From the NCBI GenBank assembly GCA_016929495.1, contig JAFGIS010000449.1, positions 1 to 64,000 of the forward strand: 64,000 bases of DNA. Reading direction: 5' to 3'. The translations under genes were made by a program, and so were the position numbers. Source of the DNA: Polyangiaceae bacterium (GTDB lineage Bacteria > Myxococcota_A > Polyangia > Polyangiales > Polyangiaceae). The notes below the pieces were generated by a model, which saw only the letters and a list, made by a program, of their open reading frames with translations, did no database searches and was not told the origin of the DNA. Positions 39,066 to 47,224 of the stretch are shown here, piece by piece. The stretch's first letter is position 1. Every line of letters starts with the position of its first letter.

Positions 39066-40040
39066 TCACGCCGCCCGCAACAGCGAACTGCGGTTGAACA
39101 AGACCCGAAGAGGATCCTTTTCGCGAGATGCCACCACCCACGCGCCCAGCCCGGCGCGGAACAAGATGTCCATACGTGGCTTCTTCCCTGCAAGAAGCTC
39201 GCGGATCACTAGCCGGAAGGCGTGGAACCAGGCGCGGTCCGAAGGATACAGAGGTGGGAAGCTCATGCCCAGGGTGGCCGCATCCAAGGCCCGCTCCAGC
39301 CAGACCCGCTCGCCGCGTTCGAGGCCCCACCGGGTCGCTCCTGCCGCGAAACCAAAGCAGAGGTCCGCATTGCCGTCTGCGAGGATATCTCTGTAGGCAA
39401 CCTCGAGCACAGCGCTCGCCTGCTCGGGGTCTGCCTGCGTGACCAAGTCGAGCTCTGCCTGCCGGATGGCAGTATCCTCGGGGTCGAGCCTTCTTGCTCG
39501 TTGGATCGCGTCCCAGCACGCTCTGACATTCCCGTTGGTACGCTGGACCGATGCCAGGCTACTCCAGAATCTAGGATCTCCAGGAAATGCGCTGAGCAGA
39601 ATACCGAGCTCTCGAGCTTGCTCTGGAGCCTTGCCCCGCTCCATTGCCGACGCCGTCTTGGGTGTGTGTTTCAGGACTCGTTGATACGACCGGAGAAAGG
39701 AGCCGAACTTGCCGTCCAGGCGAGCACGGATCGCGCGAGCCTCTGTTTCGGGCAATGGCTCGCTGGCTTCGAGCACGCGACCCCATGCCCACTCGAGCAC
39801 CGCCGACGGATCCAAGGCGTCGATCAGGCACCCACAGACTTCGACCGCGGAACGAAGACGGTCCTCGGGCGTTGGGGCCTCCGTCGCCTCCAGCGCTCGG
39901 CGTTCCGCACGAGCGGCCGCGTGGAAGAGCACGCTGGCCTCGAACAGGGCTTCGGTTCCTCCTTCGGCAAGGCGCGCCGCCGCCGCCACCTTGAAGTGCC
40001 CGCTTTCGACCAGGATGAGGCGGCGGGTATCCGGGATCAT
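39066..40040 (-). CDS. TPR-like/alpha-solenoid hypothetical protein
   Basis: 324 aa; 'DPRFWSSLASVQRTNGNVRACWDAIQRARRLDPEDTAIRQAEL' TPR-like helix pairs. Confidence 0.7.
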   Translation of the reverse strand: MIPDTRRLILVESGHFKVAAAARLAEGGTEALFEASVLFHAAARAERRALEATEAPTPEDRLRSAVEVCGCLIDALDPSAVLEWAWGRVLEASEPLPETEARAIRARLDGKFGSFLRSYQRVLKHTPKTASAMERGKAPEQARELGILLSAFPGDPRFWSSLASVQRTNGNVRACWDAIQRARRLDPEDTAIRQAELDLVTQADPEQASAVLEVAYRDILADGNADLCFGFAAGATRWGLERGERVWLERALDAATLGMSFPPLYPSDRAWFHAFRLVIRELLAGKKPRMDILFRAGLGAWVVASREKDPLRVLFNRSSLLRAA

Positions 40041-40423
40041 GGTTCGACCTGTGCCCACAGCGAAACGGCGGGCGTCGCGCACCAGAGCGACACGTAAGCC
40101 TCCACCAGGTCCGGTCGTGCCGCAAGGTCTTGCCTCTTGCCCGTAGCCCCCGGACGACCTTCCAGGATCAGCCTCAGGGCGTGAAGGCCACCTTTGGAGC
40201 GCCCGGCGACCTCCACCCCTCTGACCGCCCCGGGCGTGTCGTCCAGAAGGATGTCCGGTGCGACCCAGCGGCTCCAGCCGACCGCGCGGCGGCCGGGCAA
40301 CAGCACGCTCGTCGCGCACAGCGCCAGAGCCGCACCCTGACGCCGGTGGTCAGCCCGGCGGTTTGTCCGGAACTGCGCCGCCGTAGCCAGCAAGAGCAAG
40401 CATCTGGGACTTGCGCCATTCAT
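40037..40423 (-). CDS. small hypothetical protein (start uncertain, possibly partial)
   Basis: stop overlaps the start of the TPR gene; 'PDILLDDTPGAVRGVEVAGRSKGGLHALRLILEG' looks coding. Confidence 0.45.
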   Translation of the reverse strand: MNGASPRCLLLLATAAQFRTNRRADHRRQGAALALCATSVLLPGRRAVGWSRWVAPDILLDDTPGAVRGVEVAGRSKGGLHALRLILEGRPGATGKRQDLAARPDLVEAYVSLWCATPAVSLWAQVEP

Positions 40424-40958
40424 CGCGAACCTCGAGGCGGTCGACCCATTGCTCGACATACGCCACATCCAGATGCTCGCCCTGGATTCGGACGATGCTC
40501 GCCGCGTCTTCGAGCTGCCTTTCAGAACGGCCTTGCTTGGCCCACTCCAGCTTGGCGAGCACGACGTCCTCGGCCGAGGCAAGGTAGATGCCCACTCCGC
40601 CGACATCCCGGCGGGTCCTCCGTTCGAACTCCGTGACACTGAAGGCTCGCGCTTTGCGGCAGATGAGATCAATCTTCCACCCTGACGCAAAGTCCACGAC
40701 ATTGAAGAGCGACTCTCGACCGTACGCGTCGAGCGCTGCCTCTCGGCTGACGTAGTACTTGTCGTCGGGCAGAAGACGCAACAACCGGTTCAGCGTGCCG
40801 AGCGTCGGCGAGATCACGATGTCGATAGCCTGCGTCGCCCGAGGCGCGCCGTGGAAACCACTGGCGAACGAGCCCGTCAGCATGTACGGGACGCCCGCCG
40901 CTTCGAGCAGCGAGGCAAACCTATGGACGACGCCCTCGGGGGACTCTGCGGAAGCCAT
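40350..40958 (-). CDS. nucleotidyltransferase-fold protein (AbiEii/DUF6036-like)
   Basis: 'LLEAAGVPYMLTGSFASGFHGAPRATQAIDIVI' (GSF...D-I-D-like NTase core), 'AEDVVLAKLEWAKQGRSERQLEDAASIVRIQ'. Confidence 0.8.
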   Translation of the reverse strand: MASAESPEGVVHRFASLLEAAGVPYMLTGSFASGFHGAPRATQAIDIVISPTLGTLNRLLRLLPDDKYYVSREAALDAYGRESLFNVVDFASGWKIDLICRKARAFSVTEFERRTRRDVGGVGIYLASAEDVVLAKLEWAKQGRSERQLEDAASIVRIQGEHLDVAYVEQWVDRLEVRDEWRKSQMLALAGYGGAVPDKPPG

Positions 40959-41151
40959 AGAGCTCCATCAGCAGTTGGTCCAGCACACCGCGTTCGTCGA
41001 GCTCAGGGTGCGCTCTGCGGATCCTGGTGAGCGCGAGCTCTCTCAGACTCTGACTCATCAGGCATGCCGTTCGGAATCGCTCTTCACCACCCAACCGGCG
41101 TTGAGCCTCGGTCTGAGCCCGCATGGCCTCTGGAGACGTATCGAGCGGCAC
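40921..41151 (-). CDS. small protein, partner of the nucleotidyltransferase
   Basis: 'EERFRTACLMSQSLRELALTRIRRAHPELDERGVLDQLLMELYG'; overlaps NTase start. Confidence 0.7.
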   Translation of the reverse strand: MPLDTSPEAMRAQTEAQRRLGGEERFRTACLMSQSLRELALTRIRRAHPELDERGVLDQLLMELYGFRRVPRGRRP

Positions 41152-41561
41152 CCGTAGATGCTAGCAGAATGCCCGCGACAATCGAACGACTCGGACGAAG
41201 CTCTTTGTCCGCGGCGCTGCTGCGGGCGACAACCGCCGATTGCGTGGCTGTTTGGTGAGGCTCGTCCCTGCACCCGATTCGGACGACCGCTCGTAGCCAA
41301 GACCGGAAGGTCCCACCCAGGTCTCGTTCGTATCGAGCCTCGCGACGCGGCCCGCCGCGCAACAGGTTGCGGCGACGGGTCATCGAGCAGCCCTCCCGTT
41401 CGAGATGATCCTCGACAGCATCCGCACTCCCCAAGGCCCTCCGGCCGACGCGCAACACAAGGCAAAACGTCCCATCCAGCTACATCTGCCACGCGTCTCA
41501 TGCACTGGACGGCAGGTCTGCCGGGGGGCACTCCGTTTGGGTCTGGTGTATACACGACCTG

Positions 41562-43739
41562 GTGATCGGCGAACGTCGCTCGGGCGCCGACGACCGGGTG
41601 GCTCGACTGGCCGCGGTGGTCGGCTGCTTGCTCGCTGCCGTGGCAGTGGGAGGCGGCGCGGTGCGCGATGGGCTGTTCTTGACGATACTTCGTGCCGAAC
41701 ATCTGCCCGAGGTCATGCTGGCGAGCTCTGCGCTGTGCCTGGCGAGCGCTGGACTGGCGCTGCGCCTCGTGGCTCGCCACGGCCTCGGCAACGTGCTGTC
41801 GCTGGTCGCTGCCCTGGGCGGCGGGGCCTTTGCGGTCGAGTGCCTCCTGGTCGGGGCCTATCCGCGCGCCGTGGCGTGGGCGGTCTACCTGCACGTCGTT
41901 CTGCTCGGCTCGATCCCCTTTGTGGGATGTTCCGCGGTCTTGAACGGACTCGGCCGGGAAAACGGCCGCCGAGGCCTTTGGCTCGCCACGGCCGGCGTGG
42001 TACTCGGCAGCGCGGCTGGCGCCCTGCTCGTCGAGAGAGCCACGGCCTGGCTCGGCGCCAGGGTGGCCCTTTTGGTCTTGGCCCTCCTGTGTGCGGCGCT
42101 AGCGGCGATCACTCGACGGTTTCCGCAGCTCGGCGCTTCGGACGCGTCCGACGGATGGGGCATCTCGGAGCTACGGCGGTCGCGCTGTCTGCGCATTCTG
42201 GCGGTGCTCGGCGCGCTCGTCGGCGTCGCCTCACTCTGCGCGGACTACGTGCTCAAGCTCGAGGCTTCGCGCACGTTCGGGTCGCTCCACTCGTTGGTCG
42301 CGTTCTTCGCGCTGTTCTATGTGACAACCGTGGTCGTGGGATTCTCGATGAACGCCTGGCTGCCGCGGCCGGCCCTGGAGCGGTTCGGCATCGGTGCCAC
42401 CCTGGCCACCCTGCCCGCCGTGCTGTTGCTGGCCGGGGTTTTCGCGCTCGGCTTGACGCGCCTATGGACGTGCGCGTTGCTCAAGGGCACGCAGATCGTG
42501 CTCGATACCTCGCTTTTCCGGGCTGCACGCGAACAGCTCGTCGCCCACTTCGGACCGGAAGCGGACCGGCATGGCGGTTGGGCCGCGGGTGGCAGCCCTG
42601 TGCACGCCGGGGAGGTAGCGGCGGGGGCTCTGCTGCTCGGGTTCGTCGCGCTCGCTGCTCGCCTGCCCACCACGGTGCTCGTCGGCGTGGTCACGTTCTG
42701 TGCGGCTGTCGGCCTCTGGGCGAGCTATCGTGTGAGCCAGCGCTACGTGGCCGAGCTCCGAGCCAACTTGCGCGCGGGCAGCGTACGCATCGAGCCGCAC
42801 GAGGTCGCTGACGCAACGACTCGTGGACTGCTCGCTGAGGCGATGAGCTCGTCGGAGAGGGAACAAATGCTCGCCGAGCTCAGGCGCTTGCGCCGGTCCC
42901 GGGTGGGCGTGATGGAGCCTCCGCCCACGCCTTCGCAGCCCCCTGAGAGCCGCCACCCGGGCGACTCGGCGCTACTCGATACGCTCGGTGAGCTCACCGC
43001 GGCCGAGCCGTCCAGAGTGCTCGCCGCACTGCAGAACGGTTCCCTCGACACGCGCGCGCTGCCCCAGGTCATTGCGCTGCTCGCGAATGATCGCATGTGG
43101 GACGCGGCGGCCGGGGCGCTGCGCCGATGCGCGTCGACCGCCGCCGGCCAGCTCAGCGACGCGCTGCTCGATCCGCGTCAGCCCTTTGCCGTGCGGCGCC
43201 GCATTCCGCGGCTGCTCGGCGAGGTGAAGAGCAGCCGGGTCGTGGCTGCGCTAGTCGAAGCGCTCAACGACGAGGAGCTGGAAGTACGTCGACGCAGTGG
43301 CAGGGCACTGCACCAGATCGCGGTAGTACGTCCTGAGCTGCGTCCCGAGCCCTGGGTGGTCCACGAGGCGGCCATGCGTGAGATCGAGCTCCTGCCGCAG
43401 CCCGAGGCGCAGACGGCGGCGGATCCCTCGGCCCAACGACGAGCGCGCGCACAGCTCAGACACGTTTTGACGCTGGCCGGCCTCGGTGGGGAGCCCGAAG
43501 CGTTCGAGCTCGTAGCCCACGCGCTCGAATCCGAAGATGAGAATGCTCACGCGACGGCCGTGCAATACCTCGACAGCGTCTTGCCGGCACACCTGCGCAA
43601 GCTGATGTCGCACCTGGGCCAGACTGCGGTCGATGGCGGAGCGAGCCGCTCGCGCCAGGAGCTGCTCGAGGAGCTCTCTCGACTCGGGACCGCCTCGACC
43701 GACGTGGAGGAGAGCCTTCCGCCTCCTGCCGCCGAGTAG
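41562..43739 (+). CDS. MFS/ATP-ADP-translocase-like membrane protein with C-terminal HEAT-like repeats
   Basis: about 10-12 hydrophobic segments, then 'RIPRLLGEVKSSRVVAALVEALNDEELEVRRRSGRALHQI'. Confidence 0.75.
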   Translation: MIGERRSGADDRVARLAAVVGCLLAAVAVGGGAVRDGLFLTILRAEHLPEVMLASSALCLASAGLALRLVARHGLGNVLSLVAALGGGAFAVECLLVGAYPRAVAWAVYLHVVLLGSIPFVGCSAVLNGLGRENGRRGLWLATAGVVLGSAAGALLVERATAWLGARVALLVLALLCAALAAITRRFPQLGASDASDGWGISELRRSRCLRILAVLGALVGVASLCADYVLKLEASRTFGSLHSLVAFFALFYVTTVVVGFSMNAWLPRPALERFGIGATLATLPAVLLLAGVFALGLTRLWTCALLKGTQIVLDTSLFRAAREQLVAHFGPEADRHGGWAAGGSPVHAGEVAAGALLLGFVALAARLPTTVLVGVVTFCAAVGLWASYRVSQRYVAELRANLRAGSVRIEPHEVADATTRGLLAEAMSSSEREQMLAELRRLRRSRVGVMEPPPTPSQPPESRHPGDSALLDTLGELTAAEPSRVLAALQNGSLDTRALPQVIALLANDRMWDAAAGALRRCASTAAGQLSDALLDPRQPFAVRRRIPRLLGEVKSSRVVAALVEALNDEELEVRRRSGRALHQIAVVRPELRPEPWVVHEAAMREIELLPQPEAQTAADPSAQRRARAQLRHVLTLAGLGGEPEAFELVAHALESEDENAHATAVQYLDSVLPAHLRKLMSHLGQTAVDGGASRSRQELLEELSRLGTASTDVEESLPPPAAE

Positions 43740-43762
43740 CGCCCCGAGCCCGAGAAAGAGGT

Positions 43763-43782
43763 GGGGGGGGCGAGACCCCCCC
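43763..43782. terminator. G8-CGAGA-C7 hairpin
   Basis: read directly, 24 nt after the HEAT-MFS stop codon. Confidence 0.45.
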
Positions 43783-43864
43783 GGCCTCGAAAAGGGGCCA
43801 CCCATGGTACTTGGCAGCGCTTCGGTGTACAAGCGGGCAGACAATGGGCTCGCTTGGAGGAACC

Positions 43865-44395
43865 ATGGAACCTCGACTCGGAAGGACTCTGGCTGTGTTC
43901 GTCTCTTCGCTCGCGGTCGCCGGTTGCGCCGCGAGTGTGGGGTTCTTGCGCGACTCTGTGACACAAGTCCAGGTCAAGCACGCCAACTTCAGAATCGTCA
44001 AGACGGGGGTGACGGCTACGGCAGACACGGGCAAGGCTCTGTGTCTGTTTCCGACGGATGACGCTCAGGTGTACCGGCGTCTGATGGAGAACCTGCACGC
44101 GTCCGCCAAGCTCGGCCCCAACCAGATGCTGGTGAACCTCCGTGAAGACATCAAGATGACGTTCTACTTCGTCTTCTACTGCTCCGAGCAGCACACGCTC
44201 AGCGCGGACGTCGTCGAGTTCGTCCCGGAGGGAACCGCCACGGCGCTGCCACCGGCTCCCCCGCCGCCGACGGCGATGCCGAGCGCACCACCCCCCGCAC
44301 CGGCCGCTCCTACCGGAGTAGCCGGGCAGCTACCAGATCCGGCAAACGCGCCACCGCAGAATCCCGCAGTCGCTCCGGCTGCCGAGAAGCGTTGA
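43865..44395 (+). CDS. hypothetical lipoprotein with Pro/Ala-rich C-terminus
   Basis: 'VSSLAVAGCAAS' lipobox; 'KTGVTATADTGKALCLFPTDDAQVYRRLMENL'. Confidence 0.7.
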   Translation: MEPRLGRTLAVFVSSLAVAGCAASVGFLRDSVTQVQVKHANFRIVKTGVTATADTGKALCLFPTDDAQVYRRLMENLHASAKLGPNQMLVNLREDIKMTFYFVFYCSEQHTLSADVVEFVPEGTATALPPAPPPPTAMPSAPPPAPAAPTGVAGQLPDPANAPPQNPAVAPAAEKR

Positions 44396-44415
44396 CGCGG
44401 GGCCCGTTGGTGGCG

Positions 44416-44439
44416 GAAGCGAGATCGAGTTCTCGCTTC
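44416..44439. terminator. 9-bp stem hairpin GAAGCGAGA-TCGAGT-TCTCGCTTC between convergent genes
   Basis: read directly. Confidence 0.55.
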
Positions 44440-44444
44440 GGGCA

Positions 44445-46049
44445 CTACTCCTCCGGCACGACCGCGCTCTCGGTCTCTTCAGCCGCAGCAGTGGACTCGG
44501 GGCCCGGCGTGTGGCGCTTGAGCGCCAGGTTGTCGAGCAGCTGACTCGCGTGTTCGGCAACGACCGCGAGCGGAGCCCCAGGAGGGAGACCGGCACTGGA
44601 CTGACCGTTGTCGGCATAGACGACAGCAACCACCTGCTGGTTGACGACAAGAGGAACCAGGTAGGCCTCGGCCCGCACCGGCGTTTCGATCATCGCGAAC
44701 AGCTGGGTGAGCGAGCTGTCCTCATCGGCCAGGGTGCACCGGAGCAACCGCTTCTCCTTGAGGACCTGGCGTAGAACCGTCTCTGTTCCGAGCAGTAGCT
44801 GATTGCGCGACGCCTGGGTCCCCGCACGCTCGCGCCCGACCACGCCGAACATGCCCTGGATCCAGGCGACGTCCGTGTCGGGATCCATGACGAGCAGTAC
44901 GGCGCGCTCGAGCTCGTCCGCGGCGAAACGCAGCACTTCGAGGGATACTGCGGAGGTGTGGTCCGACCCGCGCAACGTCAGAATGCTATCGTAGACGCGT
45001 CGCCACCGTTCGCTGTCCTGCATCTGCTGCTGTGCCGGGCTATCCGGCGGCAGGGACCTCGGCATGTGCTCGATCAGTCGCGCCAGCGTCTCGACGAACT
45101 CGGTCGCCGTCTCGAGCTGACTCTCGGCGTCAGCGCCCGGGCGCGGCAGATGGAAGACCACGTTCACCTGCTGAACGAGTGGGTAGAAAGCTTGCGGCAC
45201 CTGGCATCCGAAGCTCAGAAGCCTCACGTTGGGCCACTGTCGGCAGACACGGCGCACCACCACGAGTGTCTCGTCCGGCCCATCGAGGCTTCGCGAAAGC
45301 GCGTCGAGATCGATGATGAGCGTGGGCTGGGAGTCTTCGCTCTCGAGCAGAATACGGTCGAGTTCGTCGACACCGGTGGCCACGGCCAGAACGAACGGGT
45401 CCAGATGGAGACTGACCTCCAATCCGTAGCGTACCAGGACGTCGTCCGTCAGCAGCACCACGAGCCGTCCCGGTGTCGGGCTGATGGCGGCTTCCAGCAG
45501 GCGGCTCAGATCGCTCATGATGGGCACGGGCGGCAAGGCTTCGATGTCCTCCGGCGCGTTGCGCGCTTGTTCCGCGAGCGAATGAAGCTCGCCGGCATCG
45601 AGGCACACGGTAACCGGTACCGCGCCGCCGGGAGGCGTTCCCGCCAGTCTGAGGTTCGTGTCGAAGTTGAACTCGCCCGTTTCCCAGCCGAGCAGACGCG
45701 TCAAGACGGCACGCACGTGGCGCCCGAGCCCCTCGGCCAGCTGCTCGACGCTGAGCGCGCCGAGCTCCATCAGGATCTGCCCGATGAGCAGCCGGCAGCC
45801 ATCGTGCGCTTGCCGATGCAAGGCCGCGTGGAGTGTGGCGAAGTCTATCCAACCGCGCCGCAGGAAGTAGCCCGCCAAATGGTCGCGCTGCGGCTCGAGC
45901 TGCGCCGTCATGATGGCACCGTCGAGGAACGCCAGCTCGGTGCGTTGTCCCGGACGCGTCACCGTCAGCACGCCGCTCTGGGCGGTGATGGCCAAAACCT
46001 CCAGGACGTCGAGGATCCGAACGTCTTCCAGCGTACCAGTGAAGCCCAT
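44445..46049 (-). CDS. DUF4388 (PATAN)-domain protein with C-terminal GAF-like region
   Basis: 'MGFTGTLEDVRILDVLEVLAITAQSGVLTVTRPGQRTELAFLDGAIMTAQ'. Confidence 0.8.
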   Translation of the reverse strand: MGFTGTLEDVRILDVLEVLAITAQSGVLTVTRPGQRTELAFLDGAIMTAQLEPQRDHLAGYFLRRGWIDFATLHAALHRQAHDGCRLLIGQILMELGALSVEQLAEGLGRHVRAVLTRLLGWETGEFNFDTNLRLAGTPPGGAVPVTVCLDAGELHSLAEQARNAPEDIEALPPVPIMSDLSRLLEAAISPTPGRLVVLLTDDVLVRYGLEVSLHLDPFVLAVATGVDELDRILLESEDSQPTLIIDLDALSRSLDGPDETLVVVRRVCRQWPNVRLLSFGCQVPQAFYPLVQQVNVVFHLPRPGADAESQLETATEFVETLARLIEHMPRSLPPDSPAQQQMQDSERWRRVYDSILTLRGSDHTSAVSLEVLRFAADELERAVLLVMDPDTDVAWIQGMFGVVGRERAGTQASRNQLLLGTETVLRQVLKEKRLLRCTLADEDSSLTQLFAMIETPVRAEAYLVPLVVNQQVVAVVYADNGQSSAGLPPGAPLAVVAEHASQLLDNLALKRHTPGPESTAAAEETESAVVPEE

Positions 46050-46054
46050 CGGCC

Positions 46055-46906
46055 TCAGCCCTCGGTCGAGTCGGGAGTCCCTTGCCGACCCTTGAACAGA
46101 TCCAGCAGGCCTTGTAGCGTGTTCGCGCGACGCTCGAGGCGTCGATACCGCAGGCTCGACAGGAGCGCCGTTGCGGCGTGGGCCGTGAGCAACCCGAACA
46201 GCTCGTTGTCGAATTCGTCGAAACCATCTTTCTGGACGAGCAGTCGGAACAGGACGACCACGCCAACCTGTTCGCTGCCGACGGCCAACGGCAGCACGGC
46301 CAGCGGCACGTGCCCGCTCGGCAGACTTTCGACGGTAGGCCCGAGAACGGGCGAACCTGAACGCAGCACGCGCGACAGGAGATTGTCGCCGTACGGGATG
46401 ACCTCGTCTGCAGGATCCGTCTGTCCTTCACCTCCCGCGCGCCGAAACTCGTGGGACGATTCGTTGTACAGGTACGTCGAAAAGACGTCGGCGCCGATCA
46501 GATTGATGATGACTTCCTGAATCGAGCGCAGCACCTCTTCGAACACCAGCGTCGCGTGGATCTGTGAGGAGGCCACGTACAGACTCAGCAGGTTCGAGTT
46601 CTGTCGCTCGAGATCGGAATACTCGCTGGTCAGCCGCTCGAGCTCGAACTCGAGCGTGGCGACCCGGTCGTCGAGGCCTTCTGCCCTCATGGTACGGGAA
46701 GCCGCGGCTTCCCGTACATCCCCATCGGCGTCGGGCTGCCGGCCTGGCGCGGATCCGGAGTAACGGCCGAGCTGCGCCTCAAGTTCAGCCACGCGCTGAC
46801 GTAGTTGCTTGTTGTGAGCCGAGACCCGTTCAAGAGCGCGCTTCCCAGCATCCAGCACCGCGTTCAGAGAGGCAAGTCCGTCTTCGTCATCTGGAGGTGT
46901 TGCCAT
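46055..46906 (-). CDS. coiled-coil + GAF-domain protein
   Basis: N-terminal coiled coil, 'IHATLVFEEVLRSIQEVIINLIGADVFSTYLYNE...' GAF-like. Confidence 0.75.
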   Translation of the reverse strand: MATPPDDEDGLASLNAVLDAGKRALERVSAHNKQLRQRVAELEAQLGRYSGSAPGRQPDADGDVREAAASRTMRAEGLDDRVATLEFELERLTSEYSDLERQNSNLLSLYVASSQIHATLVFEEVLRSIQEVIINLIGADVFSTYLYNESSHEFRRAGGEGQTDPADEVIPYGDNLLSRVLRSGSPVLGPTVESLPSGHVPLAVLPLAVGSEQVGVVVLFRLLVQKDGFDEFDNELFGLLTAHAATALLSSLRYRRLERRANTLQGLLDLFKGRQGTPDSTEG

Positions 46907-47224
46907 CGTCCCCGAAGCTCATAGCCCAAGCACGTGGGCACCGAGTGGGCCTGCCGCGCCCGGCAGGTGGGTAGTGGGAGAGCGACCGATACCGGTGTAC
47001 AGCGTCCGCGTCGAGTATACCAGCCGGCCGTGGCTCCATCGTAGCAATGCTGCTGGTCCGACGCGTTCGAGCGCTTCGAATCGCGAATTCGTCGGGCCGG
47101 GCGCGGCCGCTCGGATCGTTCGGCTCGGTGGAGGAACCTGGAGCACTCGGAGGACAGACGGAGTAGTCTCCCTGGAGTCCGGCCCGCGAGCGCAGACAGT
47201 CCGCGCCACGCACTCCTCGCAACC

